Shown: positions 15,585 to 23,313, numbered from the stretch's first letter. The stretch: DNA of 35,647 nt from an uncultured Eubacteriales bacterium (GCA_900552475.1 USAC01000011.1:1-35647), one strand, 5' to 3'. The notes: generated by a model not told the origin, from the sequence alone. Program-made: numbers and translations.

Positions 15585-15630
15585 AAAAAATTCCCCGCTT
15601 CCGCCAAGCGGCGAAAACGGGGAATTTTTA
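15585..15630 (-). terminator. Terminator of the glycolipid operon
   Basis: AATTCCCCG pairs with CGGGGAATT across an inner CGCCGCTTGGCGG hairpin, followed on the minus strand by six T residues. It overlaps the stop codon of the glycosyltransferase. Confidence 0.88.
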
Positions 15631-16716
15631 TTCGGAGAGCAGCTTTACGATGTTGGCCGCGGCGTGCCGGGGGAACGTCTCACTGCGGCGGCGTACCATC
15701 GCCGTCGGGTCGAGCGCCCCGCTCAGGCAGCCCTGCAGCAGCGCGGGCAGTTCCTCCTCGGCGCGGATGGCCAGCGCGTAGCCGTGGCGCGTCATGAAGT
15801 CGATGTTGCGGCTCTCGCAGCCGGGGATAGCGTCTAGATAGAAGATCGGCACCCCGGCGGCGACGGCCTCCGTCGTCGTCAGCCCGCCCGCCTTCGTGAT
15901 GAGCAGATCCGCCGCCTGCAGAAACTGCGCCATGCGCTTCGTGTAGCCCAGCACCCGCACGCGCGGATCGTCCATGAACGCCGTGCGGCACTGGCGGTAG
16001 AGCCGCCGGTTGCTGCCGCAGACCACGACGAGCAGGTCATCCTCGCCGAGCTGCTGGCGGATGACCTCCGCCGCGCCGCGCAGAGGACCCGCGCCCATGC
16101 TGCCGCAGGCGAGCACGAGGACATGGCTGCGCCCGACCATGTGGAGCTTCACGCGGACGGCTTCCCGATCCGCGGCCGGGGCGAACTCCGGCGAGACGGG
16201 GATCCCCGTGGGATAGAGCCTGCCCGCGGGCAGACCCGCCGCGGCAAACTCCTCCGCAAGCAGCGGGTGCGGGATGCAGATCCCGTCCACCACCAGCTCC
16301 GAGACGCCGGGCGAGCAGGTGTAATCCGTCGCCACGAAATAAGACGGCAGATACAGTCCCCGCCCGGAGAGCTCCGTCATCATCATCGCCGGGAACACAT
16401 GCACGCAGATGACCGCCTGCGCGCCCTGCTCCGTGAGCGCCTCCCACAGCGGAAGGCACCCCTTGCCGCACTGCTCATACAGCAGCACCGGCGGGTGCTT
16501 CTCCTCGTAGCGGTAGCCCGCACCGTAGAGCTTCGGCGCGTGGCGGTAGGCGAAGTCGTGCCCGCGGCTGATGAGCCTGGCCGAGGACGGGGGGAGAAAG
16601 TCGAGTGTGTTGTAGATTTTATAAGTATGCCCCTGCGCGTCCAGCTCGCGGGCAATCGCCGCCGCGGCGGAGTTGTGCCCGCCGCCGGTATTGCAGGAGA
16701 GAATGGCGATGTTCAT
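15628..16716 (-). CDS. MGDG-synthase-like glycosyltransferase (UgtP type)
   Basis: This is a peripheral-membrane GT28-type enzyme that transfers a sugar from a UDP-sugar to diacylglycerol or a related lipid. It has 362 residues. The N-terminal acceptor domain starts NIAILSCNTGGGHNSAAAAI, the GGGH signature of the family, and continues through SYFVATDYTCSPG. The C-terminal nucleotide-sugar domain has LACGSMGAGPL, VVVCGSNRRLY and TKAGGLTTTEAVAAGVPI. It is last of three genes, overlapping the CrtO-like gene by four bases (ATGA), and is followed by a terminator. The sugar and lipid acceptor are not determined. Confidence 0.92.
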   Translation of the reverse strand: MNIAILSCNTGGGHNSAAAAIARELDAQGHTYKIYNTLDFLPPSSARLISRGHDFAYRHAPKLYGAGYRYEEKHPPVLLYEQCGKGCLPLWEALTEQGAQAVICVHVFPAMMMTELSGRGLYLPSYFVATDYTCSPGVSELVVDGICIPHPLLAEEFAAAGLPAGRLYPTGIPVSPEFAPAADREAVRVKLHMVGRSHVLVLACGSMGAGPLRGAAEVIRQQLGEDDLLVVVCGSNRRLYRQCRTAFMDDPRVRVLGYTKRMAQFLQAADLLITKAGGLTTTEAVAAGVPIFYLDAIPGCESRNIDFMTRHGYALAIRAEEELPALLQGCLSGALDPTAMVRRRSETFPRHAAANIVKLLSE

Positions 16717-17183
16717 GTGCGTCTCCGTTTCTCCGCCAGCCTGCGAAGGCGCGGGCGGTTATAGCGCTGAATGATCTGGAAGGGGAGGTTTCCGAGGAGG
16801 TTATACACGAGACAGAACACCACCGCCCAGCCGCCGCGCCAGAAGAAAAAGATCCCCAGCGACGCGACCGCCAGCCACCAGTGGACGCACTCAGCCACGC
16901 ACGTCTCAAGCACGAGCACCCGCAGCCCCTCGGGCGTATTGCCGTCCGGGAGCTTCTTTTTCACCATGTCGCCCATGATGCGGCTCATGTCCGGGACGTG
17001 ATCCTTCCAGCGGTGTACGCCGAGCTTCCGCCAGACGCGCCCGTTCTGCTCCCACGGGGCGCAGCGATAGGGGAAGCGGTCGGGGTCGAACCACCGGCGC
17101 GGGAGCGCCTGCCCCACGATGTGCGCGAGGATCCCCAGCGCGGCGATATAGCCGACGGCCCAGAGAAACTTCATGCCTTCCAT
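16713..17183 (-). CDS. CrtO-like membrane acyltransferase
   Basis: It resembles staphylococcal CrtO, glycosyl-4,4'-diaponeurosporenoate acyltransferase, the last enzyme of staphyloxanthin synthesis. Shared features are the size (156 against about 165 residues), GRVWRKLGVHRWKDHVPD, an ETxxAExxHW motif (ETCVAECVHWW) and the nearly identical C-terminal IIQRYNRPRL. Membrane helices lie near 5-25 and 102-130. No carotenoid genes (crtM, crtN, crtP) are present here, so acylation of another glycolipid is more plausible (inference). The start is ATG 17183 or 17174; the ribosome binding site does not decide clearly. It sits 27 bases after degV and is coupled to the glycosyltransferase. Confidence 0.82.
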   Translation of the reverse strand: MEGMKFLWAVGYIAALGILAHIVGQALPRRWFDPDRFPYRCAPWEQNGRVWRKLGVHRWKDHVPDMSRIMGDMVKKKLPDGNTPEGLRVLVLETCVAECVHWWLAVASLGIFFFWRGGWAVVFCLVYNLLGNLPFQIIQRYNRPRLRRLAEKRRRT

Positions 17184-17210
17184 CTTCCTTTCTGTCCGTT
17201 TTTCGGGCGG

Positions 17211-18068
17211 TTACGCCCGGTGCAGGAACAGCACACCAAGCGTGCCGGGGCCGCAGTGCGACGAGACGGTGCAGCCCGCCTGCGTGATGAACACCTCGCA
17301 GCCCGGAACGGCCTGCTGAACCTGCTGCACGAGCGCGTCGAGCGTCTCCTGCGCCACGCCGCCGGAGTGCGTGATGAACACATGCTCCGGCAGGACGTCC
17401 TTGCCCTCGAACCGCTCGGCGACGTACTGGCGGTAGACCTTGTCGATCGGGCCGCGGTATTTCTTGCCGACGACGAGCTTGCCCTCCTGCATCTGCAGGC
17501 AGGGCTTGAGCTTGAGCAGGTTCGCGCCCAGCGCCGTCACGCCCGAGCAGCGCCCGCCCTTCCACATGTACTGGAGCGTGTCGAGCACGAAGCTCGTGTC
17601 CACGCACTCCGCCATCTCTCGCAGCGCCGCGGCAATCGCGGCCGCATCCTCGCCGGCATCACGCAGCTTCGCGCCCTGCAGCGCGAGCAGCCCGCCGCCC
17701 GTGGAGAGATGGCGGCTGTCGACGACGTGGATGCGCCCTTCTTCCAGCTCACTCGCCGCGAGACAGGCGTTCTGATAGGTGCTCGAGAGGTCAGAGCTGA
17801 TGTCGATGTGGACGATGTCCATCCCCTCGGCGAGGATAGGGAGGAAAAAGTCGAGGAACTCCTGCGGGCTGACGGCCGCGGTCTTCGGGAGCGTTCCGCT
17901 GCGGCGGAACGTCTCGTAGAGGTGCTCGGAGGTGTAGCTCCCGTCGTCGAGGAAGGTCTGCTCCCCCTCAATGATCGTCAGCGGGATCACGCGGATCTGA
18001 AACCGCTCCAAAAGCGCCGGCGTGAGGTCGCAGGTGCTGTCATAGGTAATACAAACAGGTCTTGCCAC
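17211..18068 (-). CDS. DegV family fatty-acid-binding protein
   Basis: This is a soluble two-domain protein that holds a single fatty acid; in Firmicutes the related FakB delivers it to the kinase FakA. It has 285 residues. Typical motifs: YDSTCDLTPALL, TAAVSPQEFLDFF, IDISSDLSSTYQNA, VDSRHLSTGGG and the C-terminal VFITHSGGV and SSHCGPGTLGVLFL. GTG 18068 is the start, with AAGGAG nine bases upstream. It heads the operon with the CrtO-like and glycosyltransferase genes, which suggests the fatty acid or its phosphate feeds lipid modification (inference). Confidence 0.93.
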   Translation of the reverse strand: MARPVCITYDSTCDLTPALLERFQIRVIPLTIIEGEQTFLDDGSYTSEHLYETFRRSGTLPKTAAVSPQEFLDFFLPILAEGMDIVHIDISSDLSSTYQNACLAASELEEGRIHVVDSRHLSTGGGLLALQGAKLRDAGEDAAAIAAALREMAECVDTSFVLDTLQYMWKGGRCSGVTALGANLLKLKPCLQMQEGKLVVGKKYRGPIDKVYRQYVAERFEGKDVLPEHVFITHSGGVAQETLDALVQQVQQAVPGCEVFITQAGCTVSSHCGPGTLGVLFLHRA

Positions 18069-18174
18069 GGTTGATTTTCTCCTTTTTCATCACGGTTGCG
18101 TGCGGATTCTATCCGCCGTATTTTATATCATACCCGCCAAAGCTCAAGCGTGGCTCAAGAATCCGTTAAAAAAC

Positions 18175-18210
18175 TTCGACGGAGGGAGAAAACTATGCTA
18201 TAATAGCATA
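18175..18210 (+). promoter_or_regulatory. Promoter and palindromic operator of the two-component operon
   Basis: TATAAT (18199-18204) has a poor -35 TTCGAC (18175-18180) 18 bases upstream. The inverted repeat TATGCTA-TAA-TAGCATA (18194-18210) is centred on the -10, a position suited to repression. Confidence 0.55.
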
Positions 18211-18246
18211 CAATGTGAAAAATTGTCAAAAAAGGAGGGACGCCGC

Positions 18247-18936
18247 ATGTTCAATATTCTCGTGGCCGAGGACGACGCCAGCGCCTGCCGCCTGATGTGC
18301 GAGGTGCTGCGGCAGGCGGGCTACCAGCCCTTCCCTGCCGGGAACGGGGCGCAGGCACTCGCGCTGATGGAGCACCGGCACATCGACCTCGCCGTCGTGG
18401 ATCTGACGATGCCGCAGATGGACGGGCTGACGTTCACGCGCACCGTGCGCGAGGGCGGGAGCAGCCTGCCGATCCTCATGGTCACGGCCCGCGTCGCGCA
18501 GGCCGACAAGCGCGAGGGCTTCCGCGCCGGGACGGACGACTATATGGTCAAGCCCGTCGACGAGGAGGAGATGCTCTGGCGCATCGAGGCGCTGCTGCGC
18601 CGATCGCGCAGTGCCGCCGAGCAGCGGCTGACCGTCGGCGGGACGGTGCTCGACTACCGCGCCATGTCCGCGACCTGCGGCGGAAAGCCCGTGCCGCTCT
18701 CGGCGAAGGAGTTCCAGCTGCTCTATAAGCTTCTGAGCTACCCCGAGACGCTGCTGACGAAGCGCCAGCTCATCGACGAGCTGTGGGATCTCGACTCCGA
18801 TGTCGACGAGCACACCGTCGAGGTACACATCTCGCGCCTGCGCGAGAAGTTCCGCGGCTGTCCGGATTTCCACATCCGTACGATCCGCGGCTTCGGCTAC
18901 ATGGCTCTGCCGGGAGGGGAAGCGCATGGCAAATAA
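18247..18936 (+). CDS. OmpR-family response regulator
   Basis: This is a transcription factor of 229 residues. The receiver has the acidic pair Asp9-Asp10, phosphoacceptor Asp52 (VVDLTMPQMDG), Thr80 and Lys102 (DDYMVKP). A winged-helix domain follows, with AKEFQLLYKLLSYPETLLTK, VDEHTVEVHISRLREKF and RTIRGFGYM. AAGGAGG precedes ATG 18247 by seven bases. The kinase gene overlaps its end by 11 bases. Unlike the Spo0A in this window, it retains a normal phosphorylation site. The stimulus is unknown. Confidence 0.95.
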   Translation: MFNILVAEDDASACRLMCEVLRQAGYQPFPAGNGAQALALMEHRHIDLAVVDLTMPQMDGLTFTRTVREGGSSLPILMVTARVAQADKREGFRAGTDDYMVKPVDEEEMLWRIEALLRRSRSAAEQRLTVGGTVLDYRAMSATCGGKPVPLSAKEFQLLYKLLSYPETLLTKRQLIDELWDLDSDVDEHTVEVHISRLREKFRGCPDFHIRTIRGFGYMALPGGEAHGK

Positions 18937-19987
18937 GCCCGATAAAATTCCGTCCTCCCTGCGCTGGACAACGTTCTGGATCGTCTTTGCACTGATCGTC
19001 CTGTCCGTGGCGCTCGCCCTCGCGCTCTACAGCGCGGGACAGTATCTCGTGCTGCTGCTCGGCGTGGATGTCCAGCCGGACGCGTACATGCTCTGGGTGC
19101 CGCTCATCGCGCTCGCTGTCAGCGCCATCTTGGGGACGGTGCTCGCCATCGTATTAAACCGGTACTATCTGCGCCCCGTGGCGCAGCTCCTTGCGGCGAC
19201 GCGCGCCGTCGCGGAGGGGGACTTCAGCGTCCGCGTCCCCGCGCGCAAGAACCCGCGCGACCTCGCCGAGTGCATCAGGAGCTTCAACAAGATGACGGCG
19301 GAGCTGGGGCGGCTCGAGCTGCTGCAGACGGACTTTGTCAACACGTTCTCGCACGAGTTCAAGACGCCGATCATCTCCATCCGCGGCTTTGCGCGCCTGC
19401 TGCAGAGCGAGCGTCTCACGCCCGCGCAGCGCCGCGAGTACACGGACACGATCATCCGCGAATCCGAGCGGCTCGCCGCCATGAGCACGAACGTCCTCCT
19501 GCTCAGCCGCTACGAAAACACCGGCATCGTCACGGAAAAGACGCGTTATCCCCTCGACGAGCAGATCCGCCGCTGCATCGCGCTGCAGGAGCGGGCGTGG
19601 CTCGAAAAGGACATCGACATCGAGGGCGAGCTCGCCCCCGTGACGTTCTATGGCAGCGAGGACCTTGTGGAGCACATCTGGTCGAATCTCATCTCGAACG
19701 CCATTCGCTTTACGCCGCCCGGCGGGCAGATCAGCGTCGTCCTGCGGCAGGAGGGCGGGGAGGTCTGCGTCACCGTCTCCGACACGGGCTGCGGTATGGA
19801 CGAGCAGACGCAGGCGCACATCTTTGATAAGTTTTATAAGGGTGCGGCGCAGCAGAGCCCCGGCAACGGGCTGGGGCTCGCCATCGTGCGCCGCGCGGTG
19901 GAGCTCTGCGGCGGGAGTATCCGCGTCGCGTCCTCCCCCGGCTGCGGCAGCAGCTTCTTCGTGACGCTGCCGAGCGCGGATGGGTGA
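18926..19987 (+). CDS. Membrane sensor histidine kinase
   Basis: This is the partner of the response regulator just upstream. It has 353 residues: two membrane helices (about 15-35 and 55-78) with a very short loop of about 20 residues between them, so there is no large extracellular sensor. A HAMP linker spans about 79-131. The HisKA box is FVNTFSHEFKTPIISIRGF with His143. The ATPase boxes are NLISNAIRFTPPGG, DTGCGM and GNGLGLAIV. The start is ATG 18926 with GGGAGGGG upstream. The short loop suggests sensing in the membrane, as in cell-envelope-stress kinases (inference). Confidence 0.94.
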   Translation: MANKPDKIPSSLRWTTFWIVFALIVLSVALALALYSAGQYLVLLLGVDVQPDAYMLWVPLIALAVSAILGTVLAIVLNRYYLRPVAQLLAATRAVAEGDFSVRVPARKNPRDLAECIRSFNKMTAELGRLELLQTDFVNTFSHEFKTPIISIRGFARLLQSERLTPAQRREYTDTIIRESERLAAMSTNVLLLSRYENTGIVTEKTRYPLDEQIRRCIALQERAWLEKDIDIEGELAPVTFYGSEDLVEHIWSNLISNAIRFTPPGGQISVVLRQEGGEVCVTVSDTGCGMDEQTQAHIFDKFYKGAAQQSPGNGLGLAIVRRAVELCGGSIRVASSPGCGSSFFVTLPSADG

Positions 19988-20031
19988 AGCGGCGGCGGGC
20001 GCGCGTGGAAGAAATGCGCCTTGTAAACGGC

Positions 20032-20053
20032 GGGGCGATGTGGGCATCGCCCC
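20032..20053. repeat. GC-rich palindromic unit
   Basis: GGGGCGATG-TGGG-CATCGCCCC is a 9-bp stem-loop after the kinase gene. No T-run follows. It looks like a REP-type unit and shares the CCCCTAC word with the larger repeats. Confidence 0.5.
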
Positions 20054-20111
20054 TACACAAACCGAGGGCATATTTTTTTGACAAGTAAACAGCCAGCCGG
20101 AATCTGAACTG

Positions 20112-20158
20112 CACCCCACTTGTTAGACAGTATATTATACTGTCTAACAAGTGGGGTG
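20112..20158. repeat. Perfect 23-bp inverted repeat at the IS left end
   Basis: Arms 20112-20134 and 20136-20158 are exact reverse complements around a single base. Each arm is a copy of the IS terminal sequence, CACCCCACTTGTTAGACAGT. Confidence 0.9.
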
Positions 20159-20165
20159 TTTTGCT

Positions 20166-20408
20166 ATGCCAAAGGGTATCCGGCAGAGCATGAGCCGCAA
20201 GGGAAACTGTCTGGACAATGCCGTGATAGAAAATTTCTTCGGGCTGCTCAAAAGTGAGTTGCTGTATTTGCAGGAGTTCCAATCCATGGAGCACTTCAAG
20301 CAGGAACTGATCGAATATCTGGATTACTACAACAACCGCAGGATCAAGGCAAAGCGAAAGGGCTTGCCGCCTGCAATTCACAGACAGCAAGCCCTTTCGG
20401 CTGCTTGA
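20166..20408 (+). pseudogene. IS3-family transposase OrfB, C-terminal fragment
   Basis: These are the last 80 residues of an IS3/IS150-type integrase-fold transposase. RQSMSRKGNCLDNAVIENFF contains the final catalytic Glu context, and LIEYLDYYNNRRIKAKRKGL is the family's C-terminal motif. The DDE domain's two Asp residues and OrfA are absent, so it is inactive. ATG 20166 may be used but has no good ribosome binding site. Confidence 0.85.
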
Positions 20409-20682
20409 ACAATTTTTACTGTAAAATATTGTCTAACTTTTGGGGGTCACTTCATTTGCGTGTCAGGCTCTTTTTTGCCAGATGGTCTCACAGAGTTCGC
20501 GGCTCGGAAGCCGCGAATAAAATCCAATCCGTTTTTTGCGGCGGCGTGTACGCCGCAAAAAACACCTTGCGCTGGCCTCGGCCCAAAGGAACTGGCCTCG
20601 GCAGACCCGACGGTTGATGTCGGGCCAGAGTGTATTTTTGCGTGCAATGCGCGCAAAAAACACCATGCGCGGTTCGGAGCGA
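20409..20682. repeat. Hairpin-rich non-coding region
   Basis: Four successive stem-loops lie after the IS remnant: 20496-20517 (TTCGCGGCT arms), 20531-20563 (13-bp stem GTTTTTTGCGGCG), 20606-20624 (CCCGAC arms) and 20635-20659 (TTTTTGCG arms). The word CGCAAAAAACACC followed by TGCGC occurs twice. No convincing gene is present. Confidence 0.6.
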
Positions 20683-20720
20683 GAGCTTTTCAAAAAAGGT
20701 GTACCTTTTTTGAAGAGCTC
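20683..20720 (-). terminator. Terminator of the birA-chromate transporter operon
   Basis: AGCTCTTCAAAAAAGGT pairs with ACCTTTTTTGAAAAGCT (one G-T pair) around a 2-base centre. It overlaps the stop codon, and the T-run lies within the 3' arm. Confidence 0.7.
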
Positions 20721-21282
20721 AAAACGAGAATACCACGCCGACGACGGCGCTTGCGAGGATGAAGAGGATCGGGTGCAGGCCCTTCGTGGCCTTGCACCAG
20801 CGCGTCAGCACGAGCAGAACGGCCGCGAGCGCCACGCCCTTCCAGTTGACGAGCGCCAGCCCGACCGCACCGGTATTCACCAGTGCGAGCGCCGCCACGG
20901 AAACGCCCGCCGACGCGACCATCGCCGTCGACGCGGGGCGCAGGCCGTAAAATACCGCGTTCACGAGCTTGCTGTCGCGGAAGCGCTTGAGAAACGCCGC
21001 GACGATCAGAATGATGATGATCGACGGTGTGACAAGGCCGATCGTCGCGACGAGCGCACCGGGAATGCCTCCGGTGATGAAGCCGACATAGGTCGCCATA
21101 TTCACACCGAGCGGGCCGGGGGTCGACTCGGAAACGGCCACCATGTCCGCCAGCTGCGACGTTGTGAACCACTCGGGGTGCCGAGCGGCCATGTCGTAGA
21201 GAAACGGGAGCGTCGCAAGGCCGCCGCCCACGGCGAACAGACCCGTCTTGAAGAACTCATAAAACAGCAGCAGATATGTCAT
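20719..21282 (-). CDS. Chromate transporter family protein, second half
   Basis: This is a membrane protein of 187 residues in the CHR family. Many Firmicutes split ChrA into two adjacent short proteins that probably pair. The signature is FAVGGGLATLPFLYDMAARH, then SESTPGPLGVNMATYVG and a PSIIIILIVA helix. About six membrane segments are visible. ATG 21282 overlaps the previous stop by four bases (ATGA). Chromate or sulfate transport is the family annotation; the natural substrate is uncertain. Confidence 0.9.
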   Translation of the reverse strand: MTYLLLFYEFFKTGLFAVGGGLATLPFLYDMAARHPEWFTTSQLADMVAVSESTPGPLGVNMATYVGFITGGIPGALVATIGLVTPSIIIILIVAAFLKRFRDSKLVNAVFYGLRPASTAMVASAGVSVAALALVNTGAVGLALVNWKGVALAAVLLVLTRWCKATKGLHPILFILASAVVGVVFSF

Positions 21283-21827
21283 TTCTTCGCACCTCCCGCC
21301 TTCAGACTCTGGATCAGGACGCCCGCGAGCGCCGCGGCCACGACGTAGATGACGGGGGAGAGATTCGTCAGAATCGAGAGCACGAAGATCACCGCGAAGA
21401 TCGCAATGCCCCATGCGTCCTTCATCGAGCTTTTCATCAGCTTCAGAACGGCGTTGAAGATCAGCACGCATACGCACACGCGCACGCCCGCGAACGCGTG
21501 CGCCACCCACGTCAGGTGCGAGAAGGCCGCGATTACGCCCGCCAGCGCGCTGATGATCACCAGCGACGGGAACACGACGCCGAGCGTCGCGACGATGCCG
21601 CCCGCGATGCCGCGCTGCTTCTGACCGATAAAGGTCGCCGTGTTCACGGCGATGACGCCGGGCGTACACTGCCCGATGGCGAAATAGTCTGTCAGCTCCT
21701 CATCGGTGGCCCAGCCCTTGTTCTCCACGACCTCGCGCTGGAGGATCGGGAGCATGGCGTAGCCGCCGCCGAAGGTCATGACGCCCACCTTGGCGAAGGT
21801 GAGGAACAAAACCAGCAGTTCTTTCAT
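21279..21827 (-). CDS. Chromate transporter family protein, first half
   Basis: This is the 182-residue partner of the downstream gene. It carries the CHR motif FGGGYAMLPILQREVVENKG, AIGQCTPGVIAVNTATFIG and four to six membrane helices. ATG 21827 has GAGGTGAT eight bases upstream, which excludes the longer reading through the birA end. birA ends 13 bases before this start, so the three genes form one transcript. Confidence 0.9.
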   Translation of the reverse strand: MKELLVLFLTFAKVGVMTFGGGYAMLPILQREVVENKGWATDEELTDYFAIGQCTPGVIAVNTATFIGQKQRGIAGGIVATLGVVFPSLVIISALAGVIAAFSHLTWVAHAFAGVRVCVCVLIFNAVLKLMKSSMKDAWGIAIFAVIFVLSILTNLSPVIYVVAAALAGVLIQSLKAGGAKK

Positions 21828-21840
21828 GTCAAAAATCACC

Positions 21841-22602
21841 TCATTCAATGTAACCATAGAGTCCGCGCACGGACACCTCGCCGGAGCGAACCGTCTCCTC
21901 GCGGCCGTCGCCATAGCGCACGATCAGGCCGTAGTCGCGGTCGATGTCGAGCGCCTCGGCCTGCTGCGTGCCGTCGGGGCGGAGCAGGCGCACCGTGCGC
22001 CCGAGCGTCAGGCAGGCGGCGCGGTATTCGCGCAGTCCGTCGAGCGTCTCCAGCCCGTCCAGCTCCTCTAAAAGCGCCTTTGCCAGTTCGCCGCGGCTCA
22101 CGGGGCGATCCGTCCACGCGTCGAGATACCCCGCGACCTGCGCCGCGTCGGGGGAGAAGGTCTGCTCGTGGACGTTGATGCCGATGCCGATGACGACGGC
22201 GGGGCCGCTCTGCGTCGGGACGAGCTCGGTCAGAATGCCGCTGACCTTGCGCCCCGCGCAGACGAGGTCGTTCGGCCACTTGATGCCGCAGTCGAGCCCG
22301 GCCGCACGGCGCACTGCCCGCGCCCCCGCCACGGCGGCAAGCGCCGGAACGGTCATCAGCCGGTCTTCCGGCAGCGTCGGGCGCAGCAGATGCGACAGAT
22401 ACAGCCCCACGCCCGCGGGTGAGGAGAACGAGCGCCCCAGCCGTCCGCGGCCTGCCGTCTGCCGGTCGGCGATCACGGCCGCGCCCGACGGGGCGCCGGC
22501 ATCGGCCAGCTCCTTGACGCGGTTGTTCGTCGAGTCCGTCTGTGCGAGTACCTGCAGGTGGGAACGCCCCGCGAGCGGGGCGAATTCTTCCAGAAATTTC
22601 AT
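21841..22602 (-). CDS. birA: Biotin-protein ligase, no DNA-binding domain
   Basis: This enzyme activates biotin as biotinyl-AMP and attaches it to carrier proteins such as acetyl-CoA carboxylase BCCP. It has 253 residues. Motifs: AQTDSTNNRVKE, DRQTAGRGRLGRSFSSPAG (biotinyl-AMP loop), IKWPNDLV and VVIGIGINVHE. The C-terminal SH3-like domain is present. The N-terminal winged helix of the repressor form is missing, so it cannot itself regulate bioY. It is divergent from bioY and followed by the chromate transporter pair. Confidence 0.95.
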   Translation of the reverse strand: MKFLEEFAPLAGRSHLQVLAQTDSTNNRVKELADAGAPSGAAVIADRQTAGRGRLGRSFSSPAGVGLYLSHLLRPTLPEDRLMTVPALAAVAGARAVRRAAGLDCGIKWPNDLVCAGRKVSGILTELVPTQSGPAVVIGIGINVHEQTFSPDAAQVAGYLDAWTDRPVSRGELAKALLEELDGLETLDGLREYRAACLTLGRTVRLLRPDGTQQAEALDIDRDYGLIVRYGDGREETVRSGEVSVRGLYGYIE

Positions 22603-22632
22603 GGAAAATGCACTCCTTTTTAAACGAAAATC

Positions 22633-22661
22633 ATTCTAACACAGCCCGTCAAGTTTGTAAA
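22633..22661 (-). promoter_or_regulatory. Promoter of birA
   Basis: TTTACA (22661-22656), 17 bases and TAGAAT (22638-22633). Confidence 0.65.
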
Positions 22662-22670
22662 CCTTGTCGC

Positions 22671-22699
22671 TTGTGTTTTGCTGGACAATCCTCTACAAT
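22671..22699 (+). promoter_or_regulatory. Promoter of bioY
   Basis: TTGTGT (22671-22676), 17 bases and TACAAT (22694-22699). The two divergent -35 boxes are only nine bases apart, so one regulator bound between them could affect both genes. Confidence 0.6.
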
Positions 22700-22734
22700 A
22701 AGTTTATCCAGACGAAAAAAGGAGAAATCTGTCT

Positions 22735-23274
22735 ATGAAAATTCGCACGATGACCCGCGTGGCGCTCTTTGCCGCGCTCACGGCGGTGGGCGCTTTCATC
22801 CGCATCCCTCTGGGATATTCCTCCATTACGCTCCAGACATTCTTCACCGCTATGGCGGGCTGCGTGCTCGGCCCGTGGTACGGCGCGCTGTCGCAGCTGG
22901 TGTATGTGGCGCTGGGCCTTGTCGGCCTGCCGATCTTCACGCAGGGCGGCGGCATCGGGTATCTCATGCAGCCGACGTGCGGCTTCCTGATCGGCCTGAT
23001 CCCCGCGGCGTGGGTGATCGGGCGCATCGCCGGGCGTAAGCCGGAACCGAAGCAGATCGTCCCGGCATGTCTGCTGGGCTACGGCGTGCTGTACGCGATC
23101 GGCGTGCCGTATATGGCGCTGATCCTGAACACCTTCCTCGGCAAGGGCATGGGCTTTTCCGCCATCATGTGGGCGGGCATGATTCCGTTCCTCCCGGGCG
23201 ACATGATCAAGATCCTCTGCATCACCCTGCTCATGCCCCCGATTCTGCGCCAGCTCGACAAGTTGGACAAGTGA
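22735..23274 (+). CDS. bioY: Biotin transporter BioY (ECF S component)
   Basis: This is the membrane substrate-binding subunit of an energy-coupling-factor transporter for biotin. It has 179 residues and about six helices. Family motifs are seen at the start (RVALFAALTAVGAFIRIPLG), in YGALSQLVYVALGLVGLPIF, in GGGIGYLMQPTCGFLIG and in the C-terminal FLPGDMIKILCI. ATG 22735 follows AAAGGAG. No EcfA or EcfT genes are nearby, so it would share a general energising module. It pairs with divergent birA for biotin scavenging. Confidence 0.95.
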   Translation: MKIRTMTRVALFAALTAVGAFIRIPLGYSSITLQTFFTAMAGCVLGPWYGALSQLVYVALGLVGLPIFTQGGGIGYLMQPTCGFLIGLIPAAWVIGRIAGRKPEPKQIVPACLLGYGVLYAIGVPYMALILNTFLGKGMGFSAIMWAGMIPFLPGDMIKILCITLLMPPILRQLDKLDK

Positions 23275-23313
23275 GCGCCCGCGCATATTTCCATTTCTTG
23301 GAGAAATTGTGCA

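Larger units (their letters stand above)
20110..20449 (+). mobile_element. Internally deleted IS3-family element
   Basis: The right end TTAGACAATATT (on the minus strand, starting TGACCCCC at 20449) and the left end TGCACCCCACTTGTTAGACA match at 14 of 20 positions, as IS3 terminal repeats do. Between them only the last 80 codons of the transposase remain. The left end is duplicated head to head. No target duplication is evident. Confidence 0.75.

Noticed and set aside
20449..20720. CRISPR array
   Set aside because: The repeated hairpin words are not regularly spaced and have different lengths; no repeat-spacer pattern is present anywhere in the window.
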